Shown piece after piece: positions 24,810 through 33,737 of a DNA stretch of 64,000 nt. The notes below the pieces were generated by a model that searched no databases, was not told where the DNA came from, and saw only the letters and a list, made by a program, of their open reading frames with translations. A program made the position numbers and the translations under genes. Position 1 is the first letter of the stretch. The number at the start of each line of letters is the position of its first letter. Origin of the DNA: Anaerolineaceae bacterium (lineage in GTDB: Bacteria > Chloroflexota > Anaerolineae > Promineifilales > Promineifilaceae); the NCBI GenBank assembly GCA_002699125.1, contig PABI01000030.1, positions 85,938 through 149,937 of the forward strand. Direction: 5' to 3'.

Positions 24810-25526
24810 ATGACGGAGCGACAGTCAGAAGATTCTTTTAAAAACAAAGAAGTGCTTGACCCCAGACATTCTTATCTCGCTTATATCTTTGACCAACCAG
24901 AACAACAACTAGAGAATATATCCCCCCTGCTGACTCAAGCAACCGAACTTGGCTATCCCGTTCGTTATTGGTGGCTGTCTGAAGCGATGGTGTTTGACAC
25001 CGATGAGATGCCCGATCGCTTGATTGTTTGTGCCCATCATCCATCGAGAGATGAAGATGCGGGACTAGATTTGTATGAAAGTCTGCGAGAGAAGAAGGTG
25101 CAGTGGGGTGCATTAGAGGCAGCAACCTTTGAGGAATATTTGACTTTTGGGAAATCTGTGTCGCGCCCAGCAGCGATTGATCGGGCTGATGGCCAGGCGC
25201 TTTTTCCAGAATTACAGGTGCCATTTGCGGACTGGTTAGAGGGTGAAAGCGGCTTGGAATTGCGTCTTCGTGTGAGTGATGAAATTCTTGCCACGCTCTC
25301 GGAAGCAGAACGTAAACAGGTTAATTCGATGTTGGCATCGGTGTTGCAGATTACAACGGCCGTTGCCCAAGAAAAAGAGTCACTTTTAAATTATGGTGCA
25401 GGCACACTCAAAGATCAACTTGAATCGGTGGCAGACTCTTTCAAGCGCACGGCCAACTTTTACAAAACCCATTGGCCGCATGTCATAAGGCGATCAATTG
25501 ATGAAGATGAGTTGCCGTTTGACTGA
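24810..25526 (+). CDS. Soluble acidic protein of unknown function
   Basis: 238 aa. An N-terminal alpha/beta region (PVRYWWLSEAMVFDTDEMPD, RLIVCAHHPSRDEDAG) is followed by a helical C-terminal half (EILATLSEAERKQVNSMLAS). No recognised catalytic motif or membrane segment. It is 42 bp upstream of the next plus-strand gene, so both may form one transcript. The candidate small RNA with terminator lies just upstream. No function can be assigned. Confidence 0.72.
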   Translation: MTERQSEDSFKNKEVLDPRHSYLAYIFDQPEQQLENISPLLTQATELGYPVRYWWLSEAMVFDTDEMPDRLIVCAHHPSRDEDAGLDLYESLREKKVQWGALEAATFEEYLTFGKSVSRPAAIDRADGQALFPELQVPFADWLEGESGLELRLRVSDEILATLSEAERKQVNSMLASVLQITTAVAQEKESLLNYGAGTLKDQLESVADSFKRTANFYKTHWPHVIRRSIDEDELPFD

Positions 25527-25568
25527 AAAACAATATGGTGGAAGGATGATGAATCCGTTGTTTAGTGT

Positions 25569-26246
25569 ATGTCTGATTCAACACAAAAAGAGAATAAATT
25601 AGCTGTAGGCTCAATCATCGCCGTGTTACTTGGTGGGCCATGGCTGGAAATCATTGCTGATTTGTGGAAGATCGGCAAGAAGCTGTGGCGTGGATTGGCA
25701 GACGAGGGGATGTATGAAGTGCTGGAGCATGAAGGAACGCTAGAGCTCAAGGATGCAAAAGGGAAGCTTGCCTTAGTCCGAAAACGACAAAAGGTACGGT
25801 ACAGGCAAAATAATATTCTTGCCTATCAAGATTCCGCCTGGGGAGATGGAGAGATTTTTATCAACTACCGCTGTTCACCAGGTAGAGAGGCTGATAGATA
25901 CAAGATCGGTTCAAAAACGCAAATTCTTATTTCTTTACGCGATGTGAAGAAGAAGGGAGATAAGGACGAGTTTAATATCGAGTGGGAACACCGAAATGGG
26001 TTTATCAGAAAAGTTGAGCAGTGGGGAAGTGAGGCCAGTCATCGAACGAAACATCTGAAACTGAATGTTATCTTTCCTAAATCGCGGCCACCGTTACAAG
26101 TTTCTCTCGTAATGGATCAACCCGTTCAAACTGTAGTTTTGGATAAAGATGTGATCAGGAAATTGCCGGATGGACGATGGATTGTTTCATGGGAGAAATC
26201 AGATCCTCGATTGTTCAGACAATATAGTCTTCGCTGGGAGTGGTAA
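25569..26246 (+). CDS. Protein of unknown function with amphipathic N-terminus
   Basis: 225 aa. Residues 9-40 form a moderately hydrophobic segment (LAVGSIIAVLLGGPWLEIIA) that could associate with the membrane. The rest is strand-rich and basic (LALVRKRQKVRYRQNNIL, DEFNIEWEHRNGFIRKV). No known motif. It follows the preceding gene by 42 bp. A hairpin (26253-26281) begins a few bases after the stop. Function unknown. Confidence 0.72.
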   Translation: MSDSTQKENKLAVGSIIAVLLGGPWLEIIADLWKIGKKLWRGLADEGMYEVLEHEGTLELKDAKGKLALVRKRQKVRYRQNNILAYQDSAWGDGEIFINYRCSPGREADRYKIGSKTQILISLRDVKKKGDKDEFNIEWEHRNGFIRKVEQWGSEASHRTKHLKLNVIFPKSRPPLQVSLVMDQPVQTVVLDKDVIRKLPDGRWIVSWEKSDPRLFRQYSLRWEW

Positions 26247-26252
26247 AGAGAA

Positions 26253-26281
26253 AGACGACAGATCCTAGGTATCTGCCGTCT
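26253..26281 (+). terminator. Hairpin terminator candidate
   Basis: AGACGACAGAT / ATCTGCCGTCT, an 11-bp stem with one mismatch, starting 7 bases after the stop codon. The T-run is short (CTCCTT). Confidence 0.5.
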
Positions 26282-26458
26282 CCTTATGCTTCTAGGTTCC
26301 GATTCCGCCACTCATAAGTAATCCTCGCATTATGCACCGTGCATACTAAGAAACGGCCGTCGCCGACATACTGAACTTGAGCGATTGTTAGGCGTGAGGG
26401 ATTAGAAGTTGCGGATAATTATAATAGCTAGGTATTACAATTGTCAATTTTTCTACCT

Positions 26459-26701
26459 TTACTCACCAGAATCCTCTTTCGGTTTTGGACCTGGCTTGCG
26501 GTCGCGGGCTAAATATTCATTGACTGCTGCCTGTGTTGTCCACCAATCTCGCCCCATCTTTACAGCCCATATTTTGTTCGTGCGACTCAAGAGCGCAAGA
26601 TGAGACTTGGACAGCCCGCTTGTCTCAGCAGCTCGTGCGAGAGGAATTAGCTCATCCAGTTTAGGCTGGTTGGCATCATCCTTTTCAGAACTGCCAGACA
26701 T
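26459..26701 (-). CDS. Small helix-turn-helix (excisionase-like) protein
   Basis: 80 aa. LIPLARAAETSGLSKSHLALLS followed by GRDWWTTQAAVNEYLA is the pattern of MerR/Xis-like winged helices, in which a recognition helix precedes a wing and a final helix. The tail (RDRKPGPKPKED) is disordered. Such proteins act as recombination directionality factors or small regulators. Alone on the minus strand between plus-strand unknown genes; partner recombinase not identified. Confidence 0.7.
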   Translation of the reverse strand: MSGSSEKDDANQPKLDELIPLARAAETSGLSKSHLALLSRTNKIWAVKMGRDWWTTQAAVNEYLARDRKPGPKPKEDSGE

Positions 26702-26831
26702 ATGGCATCAGTGTGGTAAGAGAGCGAATGTCTTACTTTGATTTTCCCCTTTGTACAGATTGCAGTATTCAACCTTTTTATTATGCACCAAGTCTTATCT
26801 AACGGCTAATATAGGGATTTAAAACTTCAAC

Positions 26832-26859
26832 TTGACATAATACATAATGGTAATAATAT
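26832..26859 (+). promoter_or_regulatory. Strong promoter for a leaderless transcript
   Basis: TTGACA (26832-26837), 16-bp spacer, TAATAT (26854-26859). The start codon at 26868 lies only 9 bases after the -10 box, so the mRNA would have almost no leader. Confidence 0.6.
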
Positions 26860-26867
26860 GACACCAT

Positions 26868-27134
26868 ATGACAAGAACTACTTTACTACTACCAGATTCG
26901 CTCCATAAAAGGTTGATGATTACTGCAAAGCAAGAGGAAACAACGATGGCTCAGCTGATAAGGGAGCTACTCGATAAAGCCCTTGCCAGGCGGGAAAGCA
27001 AGCGCGTAAAGCATATGTATACCGTTCTCAAGGAACTTGACGGCATGGGTGGACCAGGTGATAAGAACGCCTCCACCACCATTGATGAGGTGCTTTATGG
27101 CGAGAAAGGAGCGTGGCGCGGAAGTGGAGAATAA
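26868..27134 (+). CDS. Ribbon-helix-helix antitoxin-like protein
   Basis: 88 aa. RTTLLLPDSLHKRLMITAKQ followed by TMAQLIRELLDKAL is a clear RHH fold of the CopG/VapB type, with strand residues TTLLLP. Most relatives are antitoxins paired with a PIN-domain VapC toxin. The downstream sequence shows no PIN domain, so it is an orphan or its toxin has been lost. Expressed from a strong promoter with a nearly leaderless mRNA. Confidence 0.82.
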   Translation: MTRTTLLLPDSLHKRLMITAKQEETTMAQLIRELLDKALARRESKRVKHMYTVLKELDGMGGPGDKNASTTIDEVLYGEKGAWRGSGE

Positions 27135-27202
27135 TTCCCCAACAATATCGTCAATCAGACTGGATTTTTCCGTTTTCAAGATGCTAAAATGATACTACCT
27201 GT

Positions 27203-27400
27203 ATGAACAGAACTGGAACAGTCAAGTCGGGAACCAATTCTCAAGATATTCCTAAAAGTGTCCTTGTGCTTCAGCGAAGAATCAAGTCAGTTCGAACAGT
27301 TATTCAATGTGCTCCTAAAATCCCTAATGTCGAGAAGCAATTTTTGATTCATCTTCTGAATCAAAGTCTCACAGAATATGAGCGTGTTCTTGAAAAATAA
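27203..27400 (+). CDS. Short hypothetical protein
   Basis: 65 aa with a helical C-terminal half (VEKQFLIHLLNQSLTEYERV). No recognised family. It is 5 bp before the next gene, which favours a real two-gene unit, but its short length keeps confidence low. Confidence 0.5.
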   Translation: MNRTGTVKSGTNSQDIPKSVLVLQRRIKSVRTVIQCAPKIPNVEKQFLIHLLNQSLTEYERVLEK

Positions 27401-27405
27401 TAAAT

Positions 27406-27759
27406 ATGCCAGAGCGCAAGCCGAACAAAAGGAGAGTACCTGAATGGGCACGGAAGGAACGTCAGGGAGACTTGGGATGGATTAGAGAGAACCTGCATGT
27501 TTTTTGGCCAGTTGCAACGGCCGCATTCGATGAAGTGGGAAGAGGGGCAATTGTCGTAGACACTACCGAACAACCGGTACCTGGCGGTGGCCATCCCTTC
27601 GCTTACTTTACCCAAGAGCAAATTGAGGATCACGACGATGTGGATACCAAACGTTTAGTTCGAGAGTATAGTCCCAAACGGGAATTTGTCGTTTTGCTTC
27701 TAAAGGCCGAAAATCGTCAAAGTACTTATCGTATTCAAACCCGAAGAAAACGTAAGTGA
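27406..27759 (+). CDS. Small basic protein of unknown function
   Basis: 117 aa. The N-terminus is very basic (MPERKPNKRRVPEWARKERQ), the centre has GWIRENLHVFWPVATAAFDE and GRGAIVVDTT, and the end is basic again (TRRKRK). It could bind nucleic acid. GGTGG...HPFAYFTQEQIED is reminiscent of small host proteins in other bacteria, but I cannot name the family. Likely co-transcribed with the 65-aa gene upstream. Confidence 0.6.
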   Translation: MPERKPNKRRVPEWARKERQGDLGWIRENLHVFWPVATAAFDEVGRGAIVVDTTEQPVPGGGHPFAYFTQEQIEDHDDVDTKRLVREYSPKREFVVLLLKAENRQSTYRIQTRRKRK

Positions 27760-27967
27760 CAAACACAATGATTGGTCACGAAATCTATCTTGTCAGTATC
27801 AATAATGGTGTCATAATTTGGAATGAGCATTAAAGATCTAAAATGGGATTGCTGGGTTTTAGTCTCTTGCATGTAAAAAGCCAACCTTCATTTTTTTGTC
27901 AACGAATATTCTAGTTTGCAGAAGAGTCCTCAAATTCTATACCATTCCCTCAAAATTGGATGGCTGT

Positions 27968-29044
27968 CTAAATAGCCATATCAGATATATCTTCGCCGCG
28001 AGCCAGTGCTGCACAGGAGGCCACACGTTGACGAGCCTTTGTTACCATGTCGTCATACAACCACCGTAGCTCTGCCGGTGGAATCTTTCCCAGTTTAGGG
28101 GGCCACCAAGCATATTGAGTGTACCATGTAGTTAATGCAAGGTAATAGAATGCACTACTGAATCTTTGAAGTTTCACCCAATTGAGCACACATTTTCTTA
28201 CACGCTCCAAAGCCACCACTACAATTTCAGGTTGAATCTGTTTTAGCTCCATTTGTGCCCTAACTAAAGATAATTCGAGATGTGCAAAGTCAACTGCAGC
28301 ACAACCAATGCTATTTGGCACCATAGTACGACCGGTAGGCGTTTCATCATAGTGAGGGACACACGATCTAGGATCTGCAAATCGCACATCAACTTTTTCG
28401 TTATGTTCGGTCATAAAAATGTGCTGAATCATCAAGTCACGGTGGCAACATGAGCATACAAGGCCGGTACTCCACAGATCGTGCGCTTTTTCAATCGAGA
28501 CCATATCGTGCTCTAGCTCAGGAAGCAGGCTAGCACGTTGAAGATTGACTCTCAATGCACCGAGGATTTCTTTAGTGAAGGCATCGGCAAGACGTGGATC
28601 ATCTTGTCTGCTAGAGACGAAAATCATTTCAAGATGATCCAATGTACGGTCAATGGCCTTATCAGCCAGCGCAAGTTTGGCTAAAATCGGAGGAGCGTCT
28701 GGCGAGTGTGCCAAAACCGATGCCCACTCACCCCAAGACAATGGCTTGAACACTTCGTCGTAGAGCGAACGTCCCAGCCAGGTCATCTCGATAACAGCTA
28801 ACTGTTCCCCGCGGAATCGCATCACAACTTGTGGGAAAATATTATTGAACTGGTTACCTAAATGTGCTTGCAAATCTCTATAAATGCTCAATTCTTGCTC
28901 TATTACCGTAACAGGACCTGTCTTGAATACATCATGAACAACAAAAACTTCATTTTCTGTAATACTAGAATGAGCCTCAAGCACAGATGTGCGTAAACCA
29001 AGCGTTAACAACTCTTCGATTACTTGCTTATGGGTAGCGAACAT
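27968..29044 (-). CDS. Phosphotransferase-like (APH/kinase fold) protein of the biosynthetic cluster
   Basis: 358 aa. The text CCHRDLMIQHIFM followed by VRFADPRSC matches the catalytic loop (HxDxxxxN-like) and the metal-binding DPG/DFG-like motif of aminoglycoside/choline-kinase-fold enzymes. The Asn of the loop is His here, so activity may be altered. The N-terminal ATP-binding lobe (FVVHDVFKTGPVTVIEQE, VVMRFRGEQLAVIEM) looks complete. It is last on the minus strand of the cluster, 315 bp after the flavin reductase gene. It may phosphorylate a pathway product (self-resistance or tailoring); inferred. Confidence 0.68.
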   Translation of the reverse strand: MFATHKQVIEELLTLGLRTSVLEAHSSITENEVFVVHDVFKTGPVTVIEQELSIYRDLQAHLGNQFNNIFPQVVMRFRGEQLAVIEMTWLGRSLYDEVFKPLSWGEWASVLAHSPDAPPILAKLALADKAIDRTLDHLEMIFVSSRQDDPRLADAFTKEILGALRVNLQRASLLPELEHDMVSIEKAHDLWSTGLVCSCCHRDLMIQHIFMTEHNEKVDVRFADPRSCVPHYDETPTGRTMVPNSIGCAAVDFAHLELSLVRAQMELKQIQPEIVVVALERVRKCVLNWVKLQRFSSAFYYLALTTWYTQYAWWPPKLGKIPPAELRWLYDDMVTKARQRVASCAALARGEDISDMAI

Positions 29045-29359
29045 AATGTACTCTTAACTGTTGACAGGAGACTTGTGATAATGGGAAACCAGCCCTTTGT
29101 TTGAAAATATAGCTAGTTGAATAACAATTGATTTTTGGCACTGATTTTGGTTTTCGTTCAAGTTCTAAATACATTAGCTAGGGGACAAATTCTAAGCTTG
29201 AATGAACAGCCTATCTATATTGATATTTGCCGATCCAGACAAAATCAAGCCAGTATTTGCTTCTATCAATTAAGCTAAATCCAAATAAGTACTACGCAAA
29301 TTGTGGTAGAAGACTGCCGCAATTAAATTGAAAAATGCCCAGTAGTTTCTTCGGGTTAA
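29045..29359. other. AT-rich intergenic gap inside the cluster
   Basis: No gene or strong repeat seen in 315 bp. It may hold a separate promoter for the phosphotransferase-like gene. Confidence 0.4.
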
Positions 29360-29872
29360 TTAGCCCGCATAACTCCAACCTAAATCAACCAAGGTCAGTA
29401 TTTCGTCTACTTCGGCTTCTTGCAATATGTCTCCGCCAATCACTTCGCCAACAAGGATGTCGTGATCGCCGTTAGCGTTTATCATTCTTATCATTCTACA
29501 TTCGATATAAGCCGCCGCCCCTTTCAAGATTGGACACCCAGTTTCTGGGGCCTCAGTATATTCAGTATTTTCCATTTTATCAGGCCGCTTGTCCCGACCC
29601 TTTGTAAAAGGCATCAGAGCTTCCTTGTCAACCGCTTTGAAGATATTCAGGGTAAAAACGCCCCCCTTCTCAATAAGTTCATATGTGTAACAAGTTTTCT
29701 GTAGCCCGACTATAAGCAAACGTGGCTCAAAGGACACTTGTGTTACCCAGTTGCAGACCATCGCATTTATGTCGTCTCCATAGCGAGAAGTCAGACTATA
29801 AAAACCGTAAGGCATTAACTTAAGTGCATACTTAATTGCATCACTTGGCATAAGCATTCCTCTTTTGTCCAT
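29360..29872 (-). CDS. Flavin reductase-like (FMN-binding split barrel) protein
   Basis: 170 aa; ATG at 29851 (MPSDAIKYALKLMPYGFYSL) has AGAGGA 7 bases before it and is the likelier start. The pattern PYGFYSLTSR...DINAMVCNWVTQVSFEPRLL is the flavin reductase-like domain, which reduces free FMN/FAD with NAD(P)H or binds FMN for redox chemistry. Downstream TLNIFKA and YIECRMIRMIN...DHDILVGEVI complete the barrel. In this cluster it may supply reduced flavin or act directly on the heterocycle; that is inference. Confidence 0.88.
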   Translation of the reverse strand: MDKRGMLMPSDAIKYALKLMPYGFYSLTSRYGDDINAMVCNWVTQVSFEPRLLIVGLQKTCYTYELIEKGGVFTLNIFKAVDKEALMPFTKGRDKRPDKMENTEYTEAPETGCPILKGAAAYIECRMIRMINANGDHDILVGEVIGGDILQEAEVDEILTLVDLGWSYAG

Positions 29873-30229
29873 ATAAATGCCTAAGCATTAAATTTGGTTA
29901 GCGAGCTGAGATTTCCATAAAAATACTCAAAATCACGGGAAAAATGTGTGATCATGATTACCCATATACCTGCCCTATCACGCTTACTTTGAGGGATTCA
30001 GTTAGTGGAAAAAGGACAGCAGAATTCTTGAAGCCAAATCCATTTAAGTTACTGAAAGGATTACTGTAGCAAAAACTAATCACAATGAACCACGACGGTC
30101 GAACAACAACCGCTGGTGCCTATTACTAACAATATCACGAGCAAGAGGCATGAAAGCGAAATGTATTATCAGAAAAGTTATATTCAAAGAAAATTACCAA
30201 GACAAGAGACAATTGCAAAAACCAGAAAT
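29873..30229. other. AT-rich intergenic gap
   Basis: No coding region supported in 357 bp between the oxidoreductase and the flavin reductase genes. Possible second promoter for the last two genes of the cluster. Confidence 0.4.
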
Positions 30230-31180
30230 TCAAAAAACAACTTCTTTGTTATCAGACAAGGACTTCTTTATGGCTGTTGCTATCTTTAAGGTATTTATAG
30301 CATGAATAGCATCAAGCAGATTTCCGTCTACTTTGCCCAACACAGTATCAATGAAGTATCTGCATTCGCGTGTGTAAGGATCATGGCCATCGAATTCAAT
30401 ATCCTCCTTTTTTGCCCCTTTTCGATAAAAGGTAATTGCAGATTCAGGCATTGATGATTTGGGACTCGTATAAACAGTATTTGCCTCAAGAAGCCCCTCT
30501 GTACCGACTATTCTCATTCCGTAACTTAATGGAAAATCCCGAAACATTACAGTCCTAAATTCGGTCAAACAAGAGAAATCTGGATAATTAAGTATCGCAA
30601 AGAATTCCTCGGACCCGGGCCTATTGCTTTTAGTAGCAAAAACACTTTTTGGCATACCGAAGATATAATTTACAATGCTCAAATCAAATCCCATTAGGTC
30701 AATAATTGGTTCAGGCACTTTATATCTCTGATAACGATGAAGGTGTACAGCCTGTATAATACCTGGTACATTTAATTCTAGTTTTGAGATAATGCAATCA
30801 ATTTCAGGTACAAAGCGCATAACCTGTGCAACTAAAAAAATCTTTTGAACCACTTTAGCCCTGTGGAGCATTTCTGTGGCATCTTTCAAATCATACGCTA
30901 TAGGAATTTCACAAAAGACATGTTTATTATTTGCCAACGCAGATATAACAAATTCCTTGTGTAAATTGGTAGGCAAACAAACATCAACTGCTGTTATTGA
31001 TGCATCACTAAAAACTTCCGGTATGTTAACACTTCCCTGAATCCCTAAATTATCAGCGATATTCTTGGTTTTTTGCTCATTGCGACCAACAATAGTTACA
31101 GAATCTATTTCCTTGAAGCCCTTATAAATGGCAGCATGGGTTTTGCCCATCGAGCCCGTACCTAAAACCGCTATTTTCAT
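30230..31180 (-). CDS. Gfo/Idh/MocA-family oxidoreductase
   Basis: 316 aa. N-terminal Rossmann fold with VLGTGSMGKTHAAI and NAD(P)-binding text, VDVCLPTNLHKEFVISAL, then CEIPIAYD where most family members have CEKPLA. The catalytic Lys of EKP is Ile. The C-terminal alpha/beta domain follows (MRFVPEIDCIISKLE, DLMGFDLSIVNYIFG). The missing Lys suggests a changed reaction or a non-dehydrogenase role. 45 bp downstream of the VOC gene. Could handle a ribityl- or pyrimidine-derived intermediate; speculative. Confidence 0.88.
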   Translation of the reverse strand: MKIAVLGTGSMGKTHAAIYKGFKEIDSVTIVGRNEQKTKNIADNLGIQGSVNIPEVFSDASITAVDVCLPTNLHKEFVISALANNKHVFCEIPIAYDLKDATEMLHRAKVVQKIFLVAQVMRFVPEIDCIISKLELNVPGIIQAVHLHRYQRYKVPEPIIDLMGFDLSIVNYIFGMPKSVFATKSNRPGSEEFFAILNYPDFSCLTEFRTVMFRDFPLSYGMRIVGTEGLLEANTVYTSPKSSMPESAITFYRKGAKKEDIEFDGHDPYTRECRYFIDTVLGKVDGNLLDAIHAINTLKIATAIKKSLSDNKEVVF

Positions 31181-31225
31181 AATTGATCCCTTTCTTTGTA
31201 AGTAGAGCTGCCAGCCATGGTAAGT

Positions 31226-31621
31226 CTACTTATCTAATTCAATTCTTTCTTTCGTCATAGTAAAGAGCGTGATAGGAAAACCATCAGGGTCGCTAATACG
31301 GAATGACGTATCACCCCACGAATTGTCTCTAAGCGGAAAAACTATGATGACTTTGTCCTTCAAACGTTCAAACAAAGTCCAAACATCTGGAACCATAATG
31401 GCGATACGACAAGAAGCATTCGGTTTATCAGCTTCAAGGTCTTGGATGAGTTCGAAGACAGCTGCCCCGGTATCATATAGGATACCACCACCCCAATCAT
31501 TGATGATTGGCCAGCCGAAAACTTCTTCGTAAAAGGAACGTTGGGCAGCAAGATCGTTCACAAGGAGAATAAAACGAAATTCTCTGACAAGAGTCAGGTT
31601 GCCACGCTTACTGATATTCAT
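31226..31621 (-). CDS. VOC (glyoxalase/bleomycin-resistance fold) protein
   Basis: 131 aa with the paired beta-alpha-beta-beta-beta pattern: FRFILLVNDLAAQRSFYEEV, FGWPIINDWGGGILYDTGAAVFELIQD, then IAIMVPDVWTLFERL and FRISDPDGFPITLF. Metal ligands are not certain: Glu in FELIQD is kept, the first usual His is absent. It overlaps the WD40 gene by 4 bases. VOC proteins often give self-resistance, and the toxoflavin-degrading enzyme TflA has a VOC fold, so resistance or a pathway step are both possible. Confidence 0.85.
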   Translation of the reverse strand: MNISKRGNLTLVREFRFILLVNDLAAQRSFYEEVFGWPIINDWGGGILYDTGAAVFELIQDLEADKPNASCRIAIMVPDVWTLFERLKDKVIIVFPLRDNSWGDTSFRISDPDGFPITLFTMTKERIELDK

Positions 31622-33552
31622 AAAGAAATTATAGCACTATACACAAATGATTTTCGCAGACAACAACCGACATAGCCGTCAAAGGTAGCCCAGTACATTC
31701 GGTCGGTATCAACGGCAATTGCAGAGATTCCTAACCGAGAATCAACCTGCGAGATGCGGATGGAAGGCCATCCAACTCTATGAATATAAAGGTGACCATT
31801 GTAGCATCCGGAAACCACGGTTTCAGAATCAAGCCAAGCGATGGCTTTAATTGGTGACGTATGCCCCTCCCCTCGGTGAATTACAGATAGTTCAATTTTA
31901 ATGGGAGAACTGGCTTTAACGATATCTACTATCCATACCTGAAAGTCCGCAGCACATACAGCAAGGCGAGTTCCGTCTGGACTGAACTCGACGACATCAC
32001 TTACTGGTGTGTCTAGGGCCAATCGTGCTAAGATATCTCCAGATACTAAAGAACCAACTCGTAACGGATCGTAGCGTCCTGTCATCGCGAATAGTTCGTG
32101 ACTTGCGCTAACGCTCTTAATAGCACCTGTGGCTTCCAATTGATTCCACATAAACTCGCCATTAACAGCTCTAAAGCAGGCTATTCCGCTGGTATAGAGT
32201 CCAGCAAGCACATACTCTGCAGACTTTGCAATTCCTACAATTGGGCTATCCGCATGCGTCATTGTGCCCGATTGTCTGTGCCATTGAGCAGCCCATTTTA
32301 TCTCGCCATCGGCAAACCGCATGAGACTTCCATCCCAACAACCATATATAACGTCGTCTGAAGTCCCTTGTATTCCAGTGATTGCTGAGGGAGCAGTGGT
32401 CACCAATTTAGGTACCCACTCATGACGCTCCTGCTCCGGAATATATTCATTGCCATACTGGGGGGTAATAGTTACTAGAGTTGGGTTCGGTACTTGCTGC
32501 TGGGTGTCTAGTTTTAGGTTTGAAGTACTCACCTTGCGAATAGTGCCTGAATCCCCACCAAGGATCAAACAACCAGCGGCGTGATCCAAAACCATTGAAG
32601 AGACACAATCAACCAACGCATCCGGTGCAGGAACAAGTGAGTAGTCATTATTATCACTGCGTCTATAGCAGCGTGGCACCCCATCAAAGGAGCCTATGGC
32701 AATTAAATCGGAAGAGACGGCAATACCATGTGACCACACACGCGCGTCATATATCTGGTGTACTGGATCGCATCTGTTTCCATTAGATTGCTCAAGCACT
32801 CCACTTTTCCAACGGGTAATCGTCTGATCATATGCGGCGATCCAAAAATGGTAGCCATCAGGTTCTACGGCCATCGACTTTGGTGTTGTACTAAATTCAG
32901 TAATTTGACCCAAAACATTAAGTTCATTGTCGAAAAGTAAAATCCGTGTGTCATGGCCTGACGAGACAATGCCATGTTTCGTTGGCACTAGCGCTTTGAC
33001 AGGTCCTGTATGGCGCTTACTTTCTTGAACAATGCGGCCCGTTGTCCATTCAATCTTGCGAACACCATTATCATTACATCCTGTGACAACATATGCTTCC
33101 TCAGGATGTCTACAAGATGCGCCAACCGTTTTGCCATGATGTATAAGGAATAATTGCTTCCCGGTGCGTGTATCAAAAATCCGTGCGGTACCATCTGTTC
33201 CACCTGTTAACAAATACTCCCCTTGGGAAGAAAAGACCACTGTTTCAACATCACCTGGATGATGGAGTACACGGATATGAGCTTTATCATTTTTTAGATC
33301 TACAAGACAAGCACGCCCGTCAGATCCTCCTGTGGCCACAAATTTTCCAGTAGGATCAACCGCCACGCAATTAACGCCTTTGGAGTGCAAGCAACGCCGA
33401 GACCTGCCTACTATTCCATCAGAACGGATATCCCACTCACAAAGTGCTCCATCATAGGATACCGAGAGGACGGAATCGGTTGGTGTGACTACGACGTCGG
33501 TGATGGGTGCAAGATGCGCGATAGAAGTTAGCTCTCCTTGATTGTATTTCAT
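31618..33552 (-). CDS. WD40-repeat protein (ToxC-like) of the cluster
   Basis: About 644 aa from ATG 33552 (MKYNQGELTSIAHL), chosen for AGGAG 6 bases upstream; the frame is open to 33573. At least ten WD-type blades are visible, for example DGALCEWDIRS, TGGSDGRACLVDL, TGGTDGTARIFDTRTG, SGHDTRILLFD, and SGCYNGHLYIH. No catalytic domain. It is a rare type of bacterial component for a biosynthetic cluster, but ToxC of the toxoflavin pathway is a WD-repeat protein. Likely a scaffold. 4-base overlap with the VOC gene. Confidence 0.9.
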   Translation of the reverse strand: MKYNQGELTSIAHLAPITDVVVTPTDSVLSVSYDGALCEWDIRSDGIVGRSRRCLHSKGVNCVAVDPTGKFVATGGSDGRACLVDLKNDKAHIRVLHHPGDVETVVFSSQGEYLLTGGTDGTARIFDTRTGKQLFLIHHGKTVGASCRHPEEAYVVTGCNDNGVRKIEWTTGRIVQESKRHTGPVKALVPTKHGIVSSGHDTRILLFDNELNVLGQITEFSTTPKSMAVEPDGYHFWIAAYDQTITRWKSGVLEQSNGNRCDPVHQIYDARVWSHGIAVSSDLIAIGSFDGVPRCYRRSDNNDYSLVPAPDALVDCVSSMVLDHAAGCLILGGDSGTIRKVSTSNLKLDTQQQVPNPTLVTITPQYGNEYIPEQERHEWVPKLVTTAPSAITGIQGTSDDVIYGCWDGSLMRFADGEIKWAAQWHRQSGTMTHADSPIVGIAKSAEYVLAGLYTSGIACFRAVNGEFMWNQLEATGAIKSVSASHELFAMTGRYDPLRVGSLVSGDILARLALDTPVSDVVEFSPDGTRLAVCAADFQVWIVDIVKASSPIKIELSVIHRGEGHTSPIKAIAWLDSETVVSGCYNGHLYIHRVGWPSIRISQVDSRLGISAIAVDTDRMYWATFDGYVGCCLRKSFVYSAIISL

Positions 33553-33737
33553 CTTAACTCCTTTTTCTGCCAAATGTATTGACTCATTTTGTTATGAGAT
33601 CAATAAAATACATTCCCAAATTTGCCAACGTTGACATTATTACCTAATTAAGCGGTAATAAGTCTTGCGTCCATTGCGACAAAAATACCTTTGTGTTGTG
33701 ACTGAAAAGTACACAGCATTTTTTCGAGTAAATCAGA

